64,000 bases of DNA from Asaia platycodi JCM 25414. GTDB lineage: Bacteria > Pseudomonadota > Alphaproteobacteria > Acetobacterales > Acetobacteraceae. This document shows, in pieces, positions 17,925 to 29,319 of the stretch. The stretch spans positions 41,059 through 105,058 of the forward strand of contig NZ_BAKW01000010.1 of the NCBI RefSeq assembly GCF_000614545.1. Direction: 5' to 3'. Position 1 is the first letter of the stretch. Each line of letters opens with the position of its first letter. The position numbers and the translations under genes were made by a program. Below the pieces are notes generated by a model. The model ran no database searches. It worked only from the letters and a program-made list of their open reading frames with translations, and was not told the DNA's origin.

Positions 17925-19162
17925 TTAAGGTGGGTTAAGCAAGCATCCCTTGAACGAGCGGCTGGTACTGCCCGCCATCTTCGCTGTATTGCCCAACAGC
18001 AATCCTCTTGATGCTGGCGCAATATTTACCTGACTGCTGACGTCCAACAGGCCGCAAGTTGATCTAACCTGACCTGCTGGCGCGCCAGAAAATCTATTAT
18101 CCGAGACGGTCATATGACCAGTAAGCCCCTCAATATTTATCGGCAGGACCGCATTGACGATCCTGTTGCCGGAGACGACGCCACCGCTTGTTGGCGCATC
18201 ATACCAAGGCGTGGAACCCAGCATCAGTCCGAAACCGCAGCTTCGCTGTGCCCACAGTCAATATCATTACCCACCACCTTCGTACCATCATAGCGACCGG
18301 AAGTCGCTTTAGGCCAAGCCTGAACCATAAGTTCCGCATAAGACCCTCCTGCAGAGAGCCCGCTGTGCCGGAAGATGTTATTCGCCACGATACAATCAGT
18401 GCAGCCGCCAAAAATCAGTTGAACATCGGTATTATCGACAAAACGATTACTTACAACAGAGAGGTGCTGCGCATCGTGAATAGTTAAACCGTCTGACCAC
18501 ATCAGATGAACGTTATGCGTGCCGTTTCCCACGATCGTGTTGCCAGCGATATGACCATTCGCGCCATTTTCATATTCCAAGGCAGTATAGCATGCGAAAG
18601 ACGCAAGAACGGAGCCCGTCAACGAGAAATCATCGCCGGAGACACTCATCCCCCCTCCTGCAGGGCGCCTCGCCGGATCCAGACAAAGCGGAGCATTGGC
18701 TCCCCCGGAGAAGACGATGTGATCAAAGCTGACGCCGTGAGAGCGGATCGTTACCGGCATTAATCTCGGTTTGATCGTATCCGGCCGAAGCTGAAGAAGC
18801 AGCGTGGCGCAGCGCGGATCGTGCACTTGGCAGGTCGGCGCTGAACGCGCCATACCTCGCGTCGAGATAGACACTGGCTGAGTGATAAGCAGCGGGGCAG
18901 TGATCAGGTAGCGGCCGGGTGCAAGGGCTATCACGCCGCCTGGTGGTTGCGAGGTGATACATGCCGCGAGTGCAGAGGAAGCATCTCGATCTCCGACTCT
19001 CATTTGGTCCAAGACGCGGCAAGCTGCGCTCATCGTATTATGCGGCGCAGCCAGCACGACAATCTCCGGCATGGAAAGCATTGCAATGCTGAGAGCTGTT
19101 ACCGCTACCAACTGCCGCAAAATTCGATAGATCGCGGATCGGAAGTATGGATCGCTTCTCAT
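17925..19162 (-). CDS. Secreted right-handed beta-helix protein, one frameshift
   Basis: The start at 19162 is preceded by AAAGGAC and gives MRSDPYFRSAIYRILRQLVA followed by a hydrophobic stretch ending VVLAAP, a signal peptide. The protein of about 410 residues then has pectate-lyase-like or parallel beta-helix repeats, for example SGLDNTFRH-like turns seen as SVVSNRFVDNTDVQLIFGG, CIVANNIFRHSGL and VVSGNRIVNAVLPINIEGL. Near 18232 one G is missing. Restoring it joins EAAGFGLMLGSTPWYDAPTS and gives one continuous protein. Such proteins near exopolysaccharide genes often bind, cleave or epimerise the polymer in the periplasm or outside. No catalytic residues could be assigned. Confidence 0.72.
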
Positions 19163-19399
19163 GTCCAGTCCTTTCGTTGGAGTCAGGCTCCAGCCTAACG
19201 GCCTCACCATGCAATAAAAACGACTTAGGGAGCAAAATACCTCGCGCGTATCGTAACTCCGCTTTTCCAGCGTTATCTGTCCCGATACGCTAGCCGGTCA
19301 GGCTTGCCTCGAATCGCGACGTCGGCGCCTACCTATAATTTGTGCGTGGAGCCCGTCTATCTATTCAGATTGCAAACTGCTCGCCGAAAATAACGGCGA

Positions 19400-19429
19400 A
19401 CTGACTGGCTTTGTTGCAAGTGTTCGAAT
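19400..19429 (-). repeat. 30-bp perfect inverted repeat, right copy
   Basis: This is the exact reverse complement of 12850-12879. Read on the plus strand it is ACTGACT followed by GGCTTTGTTGCAA, the IS6-like terminus, with the IS body to the right. Together the two copies flank about 6.5 kb. Confidence 0.9.
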
Positions 19430-19720
19430 AGCGGGCCCAGCCACGTAGACTTTGGCTTTCCAAAAAGGCACCTATCCCGGGTTACCTGTCTATCAGGCGC
19501 CATTCTTCGATAAGTCCTAGTTCGTGCTGCCAGGATCTGATCTGCCCTTTTTTCAAGACGCGCAGGGCCCATAAACCTGCAATGGTGGCATAGGCGATCT
19601 TACTGATTTCGGATCGGCGCGCTGGCTTGGCGAGCTGTGTTATAACTTGCCATGGCCCGCTCCGATTGCTTTCTTCATACCCGATCGCGTTCCTCATATA
19701 GGAAGTTTTGCGCTGCCACG
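19407..19720 (-). mobile_element. Degenerate IS6-family transposase 3' end
   Basis: On the minus strand the readable segment RSEISKIAYATIAGLWALRV plus LKKGQIRSWQHELGLIEEWR resembles the C-terminal tail of IS6 transposases (TIxGYEAMxMxRKGQ pattern). A stop then interrupts it before the terminal repeat at 19407. The DDE core is not present. It mirrors the remnant at 12700-12872. Confidence 0.5.
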
Positions 19721-21377
<1,657 letters not shown>

Positions 21378-21383
21378 GGCAGC

Positions 21384-22304
21384 ATGTCTCTACGAGTTTT
21401 CGTAACGGGTGCGAGTGGTTTCGTCGGGCAACATCTGATTAAGTGTCTGTCAGATCGCCACCCTGACTGGGAAATTGAAACCAGTCGTTTCGACGTCGCA
21501 GATCGTGAGGCGACGCGTGCTGCGCTAAGACAGGCCTCCCCCGAGGTCTGTCTGCATCTCGCGGCAATTTCCAGCATCGGTCGCGCGAAAGAGCGACCGG
21601 AAAATGCGTGGAACGTCAACGTTCACGGGACACTGCTGCTGGGCGAAGCCTTGCGGGAGGTCAATCCTGAGGCGACGCTTTTGTTCGCCTCTACGTCGGA
21701 GGTTTACGGAGACACGTTTCGTGAGGGACGAGCACTTGATGAAGCCGCTCTTCTTTCCCCTACGAACCTTTATGCCGTGACCAAAGCAGCAGCTGATCTT
21801 GCGCTTGGGGCACTCGCACACCAAGGGCTTCGCGTTGTAAGGCTACGACCATTTAACCATACGGGCGCGGGTCAATCATCGGACTTCGTTGTTGCAGCAT
21901 TTGCGAGACAACTCGCGCGTATAGAGGCCGGTCTCCAACATCCAGTCATTCAGGTCGGAAATCTCTCCGCAGAGAGAGATTTCGTTGATGTGGGTGACAT
22001 TTGTCTAGGTTACGCGCTCTGCATCGAGAAGCGAGATGAAATTGCCTCTGGTAGTATCATCAATCTATGTTCGGGTCAGGCAAGAAGCGTCGAGAGCATA
22101 CTGTATGATCTGATCGCTCTGTTTGGCGTTAAGGTCCACGTTCAGACGGATGCGGCACTGATGCGACCTGTGGATATCGCTAGGGCAGTAGGTTCCAATG
22201 AACGGGCAAAGATGCTCCTCGGATGGGAGCCAGCTACGGATTGGCGATTGACCCTCGAACAGGTCGTTGAATACTGGCGCGCGAAAACCCGTAGAGAGAT
22301 TTGA
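21384..22304 (+). CDS. rmd: GDP-4-keto-6-deoxy-D-mannose reductase (GDP-D-rhamnose forming)
   Basis: A 306-residue extended short-chain dehydrogenase with FVTGASGFVGQHLIK at the N-terminus, the catalytic segment FASTSEVYG, the YAVTKAAADL pair, and LRPFNHTGAGQSSDFVVAAF, which is the Rmd-type substrate loop. It reduces the Gmd product to GDP-D-rhamnose. Fucose-type epimerase-reductases (Fcl) are longer and have different active-site residues, so Rmd is the better call, although RfbD-like alternatives cannot be excluded fully. It is co-transcribed with gmd (6-base gap) and probably with the glycosyltransferase that starts 64 bases later. Confidence 0.85.
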   Translation: MSLRVFVTGASGFVGQHLIKCLSDRHPDWEIETSRFDVADREATRAALRQASPEVCLHLAAISSIGRAKERPENAWNVNVHGTLLLGEALREVNPEATLLFASTSEVYGDTFREGRALDEAALLSPTNLYAVTKAAADLALGALAHQGLRVVRLRPFNHTGAGQSSDFVVAAFARQLARIEAGLQHPVIQVGNLSAERDFVDVGDICLGYALCIEKRDEIASGSIINLCSGQARSVESILYDLIALFGVKVHVQTDAALMRPVDIARAVGSNERAKMLLGWEPATDWRLTLEQVVEYWRAKTRREI

Positions 22305-22367
22305 CCTCGAATACGTAGATTTTCTTACACGATAGTAGTAGCTCTTCTCGCGCAATGGTATAGACCG

Positions 22368-24509
22368 ATGAATTATCGAAAAACGTTTTCAAAAGTTATC
22401 AAGCGGTCCTTTTCTATCTCTCCTTCCAGCCGCAGGCTAGGAGATCAGGCTCGCGATCAAAAGGATTGGTCGCAGGCCGTCATCGACTATCAGCAGCACC
22501 TCGCCGAGCACCCTCAGGATCAGGCTATCTGGGTTCAGTTCGGACATGCGCTCAAGGAGAGCGGAGACAGCCACCGCGCTATCAATGCCTATAAAACGGC
22601 TCTCATCCTCAATGCGGACGATGTCGAAACCTATGAGCATTTTCTGCATCTGTTACGGGTAACGGGTAGCACAAGTGAGTCGGTTTCTTGCCTGCAGCAG
22701 GTTTATGAGTTGCGCCCGCTCAAGATGTTTGCAGACGCTCTGAAGGACGCGCATGCGGACGTCGTGGGTGTCAAGCAGACGCGAGAATACGGAAAGTGGA
22801 TTATCGAGATAGATGATATGCTCGACTATCTACGAAATCATAAAACCCCGTCTGGGATACAGAGAGTACAAATAGGTATAATTAAAAGCATATTAGGATT
22901 TGATGAGAAAGACCAAAGCAATTACTCATTCGTGAGGACTGGCCGAAATGCACCTGGCTTCTGGCGCCTTACTAATAAGAGCTTAGAGGACATCTTAACT
23001 TATATCACATTGCCGGAGATCGAACAGGATTGCCTGACGGCCAAGATCTCAGCCGCGGAAGATGTCGCTGAGTTTCTCGAACCGCAATCAGGGCAGGTGT
23101 ATCTTATACTTGGCGCGTTTTGGGGCTTCGGCGCGAATGCGGCTAGGTATATTGCTCTCAAAAAGTGCGGCGTTTGCGTGGGCGTTTATCTGTACGACAC
23201 CATTCCCGTGTCATACCCAGAATACTGCGCTGCGGGCCTTGTAAGCGAATTCACATTGGCCCTCGGCGACGGCCTTCATTCTTTTGATTTCATCTTTACG
23301 ATCTCAAGTTTTGTTGCTGACGATATGAAGGCCCTCATGTCGACGCATAATCTTCCCGAAATTCCGGTGCAACCTGTGCTCCTGGCCCACCAGCTGCATG
23401 CATCGGAAGCACCCAGAGAGACTTCCCATATGGATCTCTGGGGGAAGAAAATCGAATTTCTGAAGGAGAAGAAATTCGTCCTGATGGTTTCGACGATCGA
23501 GGCGCGCAAAAATCATATATACCTCTACAACGTTTGGAAAGAGATGATCAAGACTCTTCCGGAGGTGCCAGACCTCGTATTTGTCGGACGGTTCGGCTGG
23601 CGCATGAACGATTTCCACTCCATCTTGGTGGATACGGATTTCCTAGATGGCCGAATTCACGTCCTGCATGACATTTCCGATGCCGATCTAGAGACTCTTT
23701 ACCACGCATGCGAATTTACCGTCTTTCCAAGTATGGTCGAAGGATGGGGCCTTCCGGTTGGGGAGAGTCTTGCCCACGGACGCCCCTGCGTGGCCTCAAA
23801 TACATCGTCTGTGCCAGAGGTGGGCGGCGATCTCGTTGATTACGTCGACCCACTCAATATCCGATCCGGCATTGAGACTATCTCGAATATGGTCGTTCGC
23901 GTCGGCTACCGAGAAGAGAGGGCGCAGCAGATAAGGCGAGACTTTGTACCCAGAACGTGGCGTGACGTGACCGAAGACATGGTCAGAAAACTCCACAGCC
24001 TCGGGGATATCCGAAATCGTCCTTTCGTCCCAACTGCTGAAGGCGGGCGAGGTATTTGAGCCAGAGAAATTTGCCGTTGGCGAGAAAATTCCTTCCTCCT
24101 ACCTAGGTAGCCGCTACGCCCCATCTTGGCGGAGAGCTGGTATCCACTGGAGCGTAACCTTGGTGCTTGGATGAGAGGAAAGACTGGGTTTCTCGAATTC
24201 GCCTCGACCTACGAAGAGGGGACGTGCATACGCCTTCTTCTCGACGTCGTTATGCCCCCATGGACTGAACACTCCCTACATGTGTCGATGCTCGGAGATG
24301 ATAAAGATACGAAGCGTGAGGCGATCTCGATCAAGGCAAACCAGAAGAAATTAATCGTGATCGACGGGGTAGTTGGTGCCAACGGAGTAGTAACAGTCAA
24401 CTTTTGCGTTAAAGGAGAGACTATCGGACAACACCCAGGGAAGGGTGAGATGGATACAAGAGAATTCTATTTCGGCTTACAACGGATAGTCTATTTCTTT
24501 TGCGAGTAA
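22368..24509 (+). CDS. TPR-containing glycosyltransferase (GT4) with C-terminal beta domain, two indels
   Basis: Residues about 20-100 form tetratricopeptide-like repeats (QDQAIWVQFGHALKESGDSH, AINAYKTALILNADDVETYE). A GT4 domain follows, with VLMVSTIEARKNHIYLYNVW and the donor motif FPSMVEGWGLPVGESLAHGR. The annotated stop at 24057 is caused by one extra G near 24047. A second compensating error (one missing G near 24130) restores the frame into SWYPLERNLGAWMRGKTGFL and REFYFGLQRIVYF, a beta domain resembling the one in the giant glycosyltransferase at 12918. Corrected length is about 713 residues. The codons around 22850-23000 are AT-rich, suggesting foreign origin. It follows gmd-rmd, so D-rhamnose transfer is a reasonable guess. 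Confidence 0.78.
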
Positions 24510-24520
24510 CGCGAAGGCTT

Positions 24521-25275
24521 TCAGGGCGCTACGGCTCGCGGGATAATCGCGGGCCGCATATCAAACGGTACTTCACTTGTATGCCCTTGCGGACCGCAGC
24601 CCGAAGTTTGCGTGATCACAGTGTCTTTCGCAATGGAAGGACGACAGTCGATTAGCACAGAAGAAATGCGAATATTGCTACACTGGGAGGGATTTTTCAG
24701 CGTTAATTCGGCTACCTCCATCATGCGAGCTTTGATCGCTCCCGCCAGGATGGAAACCTGTCTGCTGGACCTTATAGCGTCCGCCGCTTCTACGGGTGAT
24801 TCGCAGCAGTACCTTTTTGGCCAGATCGCTTTCATTTCGCCGATCATCAGTGTTACGCCGCTCGCATCGAAGCTTCCCAATCTGTATCCCGGTTGCAACG
24901 GATCCACCTTGTCTCGCCACGAATTATTTCCCGGATCGGGCAGCATACGCAAAGAGATTGCTAGCGCGGTGGCTCGCTAGATATTCAACCATCTCCCGAA
25001 TCTCCTGTCCTCTTACGGAGATTCTCTATAGCTAACCGAAAGTATTCGCCGGGCGCCTGGGACCGATGTCTGGACGAGTTGTTAATAATTACCAAAATAC
25101 AATGCGATAACCCTTTCCTCTCTGGCGCATTTCACTTTCATTGCACACTGAGCACCTGCGCATCACCACCCGAACTCTGAGCAAGTACGATTCTGTGTTC
25201 TTGCGTCTCGGCTTTGGCAACGTGATTCAAAGTGGCGTTAAAGCCGATGAGAAAAAAAGCGATGAGTTTACTCAT
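24521..25275 (-). pseudogene. Secreted protein of unknown function, multiply frameshifted
   Basis: A minus-strand gene starts at 25275 behind GGAGAAAATCAA with MSKLIAFFLIGFNATLNHVA followed by KAETQEHRIVLAQSSGGDA, a short signal peptide and mature start. After a stop at 25138 the coding signal continues in other frames as HRSQAPGEYFRLAIENLRKR, IREMVEYLASHRASNLFAYA and NSWRDKVDPLQPGYRLGSF, then SVLIDCRPSIAKDTVITQTS to a stop at 24521. At least three frame changes are needed for about 245 residues. I do not recognise a family. It could be a real gene damaged by sequencing errors or a decaying periplasmic component of polysaccharide synthesis. Confidence 0.45.
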
Positions 25276-26059
25276 TTGATTTTCTCCAAACCGGAGCCAA
25301 ACTTCTATCCCCCTCATTGGGCGGTAGTCAGATTAAACGACCGTATAAGAACATCGTATACAAGCCATAATATCAGTAGTTGCTCAATCTGATCCTGCCG
25401 TGACAAGGAAATATCCTTGGATTCCAGATAGCGGTCGGGCGAGAACTCACAGCCAATTACCACTTCGCAAAACAGCAGAATATTTCAAAAAAAGTTCAGT
25501 CTGGTTTTTGGAAGAAGACTACCGATAGAATGCCATTCACCGGCTCTGGCGACGCAAATTCATATGCCCCTACGCGCTATTCGCTATCTGGATCAGCACG
25601 GGTCAGAATATTGACACCATGTCAAGTGACCAAGGCTCTTCTTTGTTCCCGTCTGTATATGCCAGAACCTTCTCCAAACTACCCTCAAATGCCGTACCAT
25701 TTATTGTTCGGAAAGACGCCGAGAGCCGTTCGTCCAGCCCACCCGGCCCAGCCAAGGATTCTTCGATATCAGTGAAGCCAAACTGTTGAATCACCTATCT
25801 CTTCGGAAATATTACTACCGTCCCTTTTTCATATATCTGTTAACTTGAATTTTGATAATTCGAATGGGGCTCCACGGAGAGACCAAGTCATTCACTCTGC
25901 CTGACGGAAAAATGGACCGTCTGTCGCTTTCGTCCCGAAGAGCCACACGAGCATTTGCATTGATTATAACTGAGTCCTGAGTATCATCGTTTTTACCAAT
26001 TGGAATGGCCCGCGCTGACGCGGATGGTCCATGTAAGTATGGGCCGTACAAGACGCTTT
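25276..26059. other. Decayed coding DNA, minus-strand fragments
   Basis: Two minus-strand stretches (25603-25794, containing FTDIEESLAGPGGLDERLSA; and 25815-26051, containing VIINANARVALRDESDRRSI) have protein-like composition but no complete frame, recognisable domain or start signal. They may be parts of one broken gene of the polysaccharide island. Nothing more can be said. Confidence 0.35.
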
Positions 26060-26420
26060 ATAATCGCAGTAAGTATCCGGGTACTGCGTAGATCGTTGCT
26101 CGGATGATGGATATCATGTCCGCTACCGGATCGGATCACCAGATGTTTCTGATCGACGCAACCTATCTTAAGGCACACGGCACGACGTCGAGCCCGCAGG
26201 TAAAAAAGGAGGCTCAGACCGCCTGATCGCTGCTACGGCACTGACTGATTCAGGAACGGGCCGGAAGAAGAGGGGACCAAGCCGTGTGTCCCGGGGTGGA
26301 AATCTCGCAAGCCGATCGTGAGTTACGACAAGCGCAAATATCGGCGCCGCAATCGTATCGAGATCCTGTTCGGACGGCTCGTCCGTCTAGTCAGAGTGAC
26401 CGGCCCCGAGCCTCTGCTCC
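26060..26420 (+). mobile_element. IS5-family (IS427-like) transposase remnant
   Basis: The sequence LIDATYLKAHGTTSS at about 26150 corresponds to MIDATYLKAHRTASS in the IS at 61309-62040, and the nucleotide sequences are visibly homologous over about 160 bases. After a deletion, YDKRKYRRRNRIEILFGRL (26326-26385) is the C-terminal DDE-region motif of the same family. Stops and gaps leave no functional transposase. Confidence 0.7.
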
Positions 26421-26489
26421 AAGGGTCTTCAGGAAACCGGTTTGAGAGATATCCCCGGTCACAGACGGCGCATCGCGGCATACCCAACA

Positions 26490-26900
26490 ACGCATCCGTG
26501 GAGTGTCAATTCATACGCCCGTCCCGACGTGAGGGTAATGGACAGGGCTTTTCCGCAAACCTTGCTGCCAGTGCCTCCGCGCGAGCGGCCAACTGCTCGA
26601 CAGCCGCTCCGACTTTCTCGGAATCCCCCCTTTTAGCCGCTCCCGCCGCCTTGTGATGTCCCTTGATGTTCGTACCAACGAGAAAGACCGTTCTAATGGT
26701 TGGATCTCGGTCTTTTGCGCGCTCGAAACGTGGTTCCAGAACGCCGATCTTTGTCCATCGAATGAAGAGCTGTGCTACGGTCCACCAAGGGTCATATTCC
26801 GCGGGGAGACGGCGCTATTTCGTGTCGTTCTAGAGACGTCAAAAGATCGCCGATGCTGTCCAGCGCAGGTTACGTGATGGTGTTTGATCTCTGGGCCGCA
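26490..26900 (-). mobile_element. Second IS5-family transposase remnant, opposite strand
   Basis: The minus strand reads WWTVAQLFIRWTKIGVLEPR, then TVFLVGTNIKGHHKAAGAAK, the N-terminal half of an IS5-type transposase, which usually has FLDGTxIRAHHKAAGAxKG. No complete frame or terminal repeat was found. It lies nose to nose with the remnant at 26060-26420. Confidence 0.55.
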
Positions 26901-27015
26901 CGGCCTCGATCGCAGGCTTCCGGATCGGCTGCGCATCGTCGGGAATGAAAAGACTGAATCATGCTCGTCATACCAAGCCGTGCAGGCCCACTGCATCTTC
27001 AAATCCTAACAGGTC

Positions 27016-27704
27016 CTAGAGCGACTCGTATGTTCCAATAGCCTCTTCGACGTCTTGATAAGTAGTGAATTTACCTTCATCTATGATAGCAGCCCTGTCA
27101 CACGTGTCTCTCATGAAATTCATGTCGTGAGAGACAAGTATCATCGCTCTATCCTTTCTTTTTCCAAATAGCTCCTCCTCACACCTTTTGTGGAATCTCG
27201 CATCGCCGACCATGATAACTTCATCTATTAAGTAGCAATCGAACTCTATGACAATAGAGAGGGCAAAAGCCAGTCGTGCACGCATGCCGGAAGAATAGGT
27301 TTTGACAGGTTCTGCTAACTGAGAACCTAATTCGGCGAAGTCGTCGACATAGGCACGGGTTGTTGCGTATTCTAGTCCGTAAATTCGGCAAATAAAACGC
27401 AAGTTATCAAGGCCGCTCAGGCTTCCTTGGAAAGCACCTCCAAATGCGAGAGGCCAGGAAACAGACATGGTTTGTTCTATATAGCCGCTAGTTATCGGCT
27501 CTACCCCCCTATCATACGGATAAGAGTTGATTTTCCTGCACCATTACGGCCCAGCACACCTAGTTTCTGCCCTCGTTCGAGACGAAAATTGACCTTGTCC
27601 AAAATACGGCGCCTACCGCCAGCCGCCGAGAACTCTTTAACAAGATCAACGCAGTTCAGCATTATGTCAGGTTTATCAGACAAGCTTGTGCTCACGCGCG
27701 CCAC
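27016..27704 (-). CDS. kpsT: Capsule-type polysaccharide ABC exporter ATPase (KpsT/BexA-like), one frameshift
   Basis: Walker A is GRNGAGKSTLIRMIGG near residue 60. The remainder (SVSWPLAFGGAFQGSLSGLD, signature TYSSGMRARLAFALSI, Walker B FDCYLIDEVIMVGDARF, DRAAIIDEGK) is typical of the group 2 capsule and related polysaccharide exporters that energise KpsM. The two parts are separated by a frameshift in a run of six G near 27510. Adding one G restores IGGVEPITSGYIEQ. Corrected length is about 230 residues, or 215 if the ATG at 27662 is used instead of the GTG at 27704. It overlaps the end of the KpsE-like gene, so the two are translationally linked. The G tract could also be a phase-variation switch. 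Confidence 0.82.
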
Positions 27705-28834
27705 TAATCAGTAGCATAGCCATCAGATATATCCCCATTGTGGTAGCAAATACGACTGCAACATTCGAAGTAGCACGCGGATATTTTGCATAGTCAGGAA
27801 GGTTGGGTTTAGATATTTCGTTTAGATACAATTGCTGTTTGGCAGCAAGAAGTTTTGCGGCCGCAACACCCGAGTCCGCAGAAGCGATTTCTTTTTCAAG
27901 TAGCGTGCGCTGGAATACGAGACTCTCATAACCGCTTATTTTAGGTACGAAAGACGTGTCCGATCCCGTGACGCCCGCCTCAGCGTGAACGATCTCTGCG
28001 TCGAGTGCGGACAGGCGACGTCTATAGACCTCAATAAGAGGGCTGTTGGGTGTCGAATGCTGAAGCTGGGCAAGTTGCACGCGCGATGTTGTCACCGCAG
28101 TCTGAAGAGCTGCGATATCTTTGAGTGTAGGTTGCGATTGCATGCTAGGATTAAGCATAGCAATCTGATTGCGATATGCGTCTATTTTTGCATTAACATC
28201 CTCGAGCTTTTTCAAGGAAAAATCGAGTTCTTTGGTCACCGCTGCAATGGTATTTTCACGTTGCCGACTATTCATTTCGTTTACCAGCTTTTCCGCAGCA
28301 GCCACCAGCGCTCTCGCAATGCGTTGCGAGTCCTCGGGATTAAACGTGCGGACCTGCAGTTGATACGCCGGTCGTCGTATCCAATTCGGCTATGACATGA
28401 CGACGATAATAGCTGTAGAAATGTTCAAACGTGCGGCCAGTATAAAAATTGGGAAAGCGTGCTAAAATATCTGCCGAAGGGTTATTATAAGCAGCAGCGA
28501 GTCCCTCGGTTTTTATCAATAGTTGGGCCGCGTCACGAGATGTAACGTAATCCTGGACTGCGTAGGTATCTTCGCTGGCGGAGCCACCGCCTGAGGCCTC
28601 GAGCAACCCGGCAAGCATAGTGCCCGACTGGTTGTGCTGCCCCTGCACGATAAACTGGGCCTCAGAGACATACTGCGGTGATGCAAAAAACACGAAATAG
28701 AGAGCCGATGCCAACGTGGGCGCCACGACAAAGCCATAGAATCCCTTATTTCGACCTAAGTAGGCCAGAGCACGGTCAACGAAGCGGGAGCGATGGTTCA
28801 CAGTACGATCTCGTGCAAGGGGCATGTTATCCAT
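27676..28834 (-). CDS. kpsE: Capsule export inner-membrane/periplasmic protein (KpsE/BexC-like), one frameshift
   Basis: The N-terminus carries a membrane helix (FYGFVVAPTLASALYFVFFA) followed by SPQYVSEAQFIVQGQ, as in KpsE, CtrB and BexC. The central region is a long coiled coil (ENTIAAVTKELDFSLKKLED, RVQLAQLQHSTPNSPLIEVY). A second membrane helix (VAVVFATTMGIYLMAMLLIS) closes the protein. This polysaccharide co-polymerase class bridges the inner-membrane ABC transporter and the outer-membrane channel. One base is missing near 28360 (expected GVSTLQVRTFNPEDSQ). Corrected length is about 386 residues. The stop overlaps the start of the exporter ATPase. No KpsD/Wza-type outer-membrane partner is in the window. 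Confidence 0.82.
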
Positions 28835-29319
28835 ACCTCTCCAATTGCCCTAATCTAATCCGCTAGGCAACTCTCATAGCCCATAAGGAAGGACTATAAG
28901 GAATGCTACGAAAGCGCGGCCTCCTTAACGTTTATGCATGCTGCGCAGCGTTACTGCAATCAGCAAAGCTTCTCTCTTCCTGTTGAGCAACGCTGAGTTT
29001 TTTACTTAACATTGAATAGCCTAGGAATGCACGAATTGCATCACTTTGCCGCAAGACTAATCAACGCGCGAGACGGGACGGAACTAAATCGATATTTTCA
29101 GGATCGCCCCCCCCCCTCACATTTGGAGAACAGGCGTATAGGCAGAAGCGCAGTTTCCACAAAAATATGCTGTTAATCAATCTTAAAATAGCGATGGATG
29201 AACTCTGCTTTTGGCGCTAATCAGGCTCCACATTTTTGATCGCACTCTCATTGCGCACGCGAAAATAGTCGATGGGTTAGTTTGACTCATCAAACAAGTG
29301 ACGGAAGGCCGGAACTCAC
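28835..29319. promoter_or_regulatory. Divergent promoter region between kpsE-like gene and manC
   Basis: This 485-bp non-coding stretch lies between two genes transcribed away from each other. It includes a run of about ten C near 29107 and AT-rich segments on both sides. No operator or small gene was recognised. Confidence 0.5.

Noticed and set aside
24612..24980. Plus-strand open frame of 122 residues in the decayed gene region
   Set aside because: No start signal or domain; the minus strand carries the protein-like signal and a signal peptide upstream.
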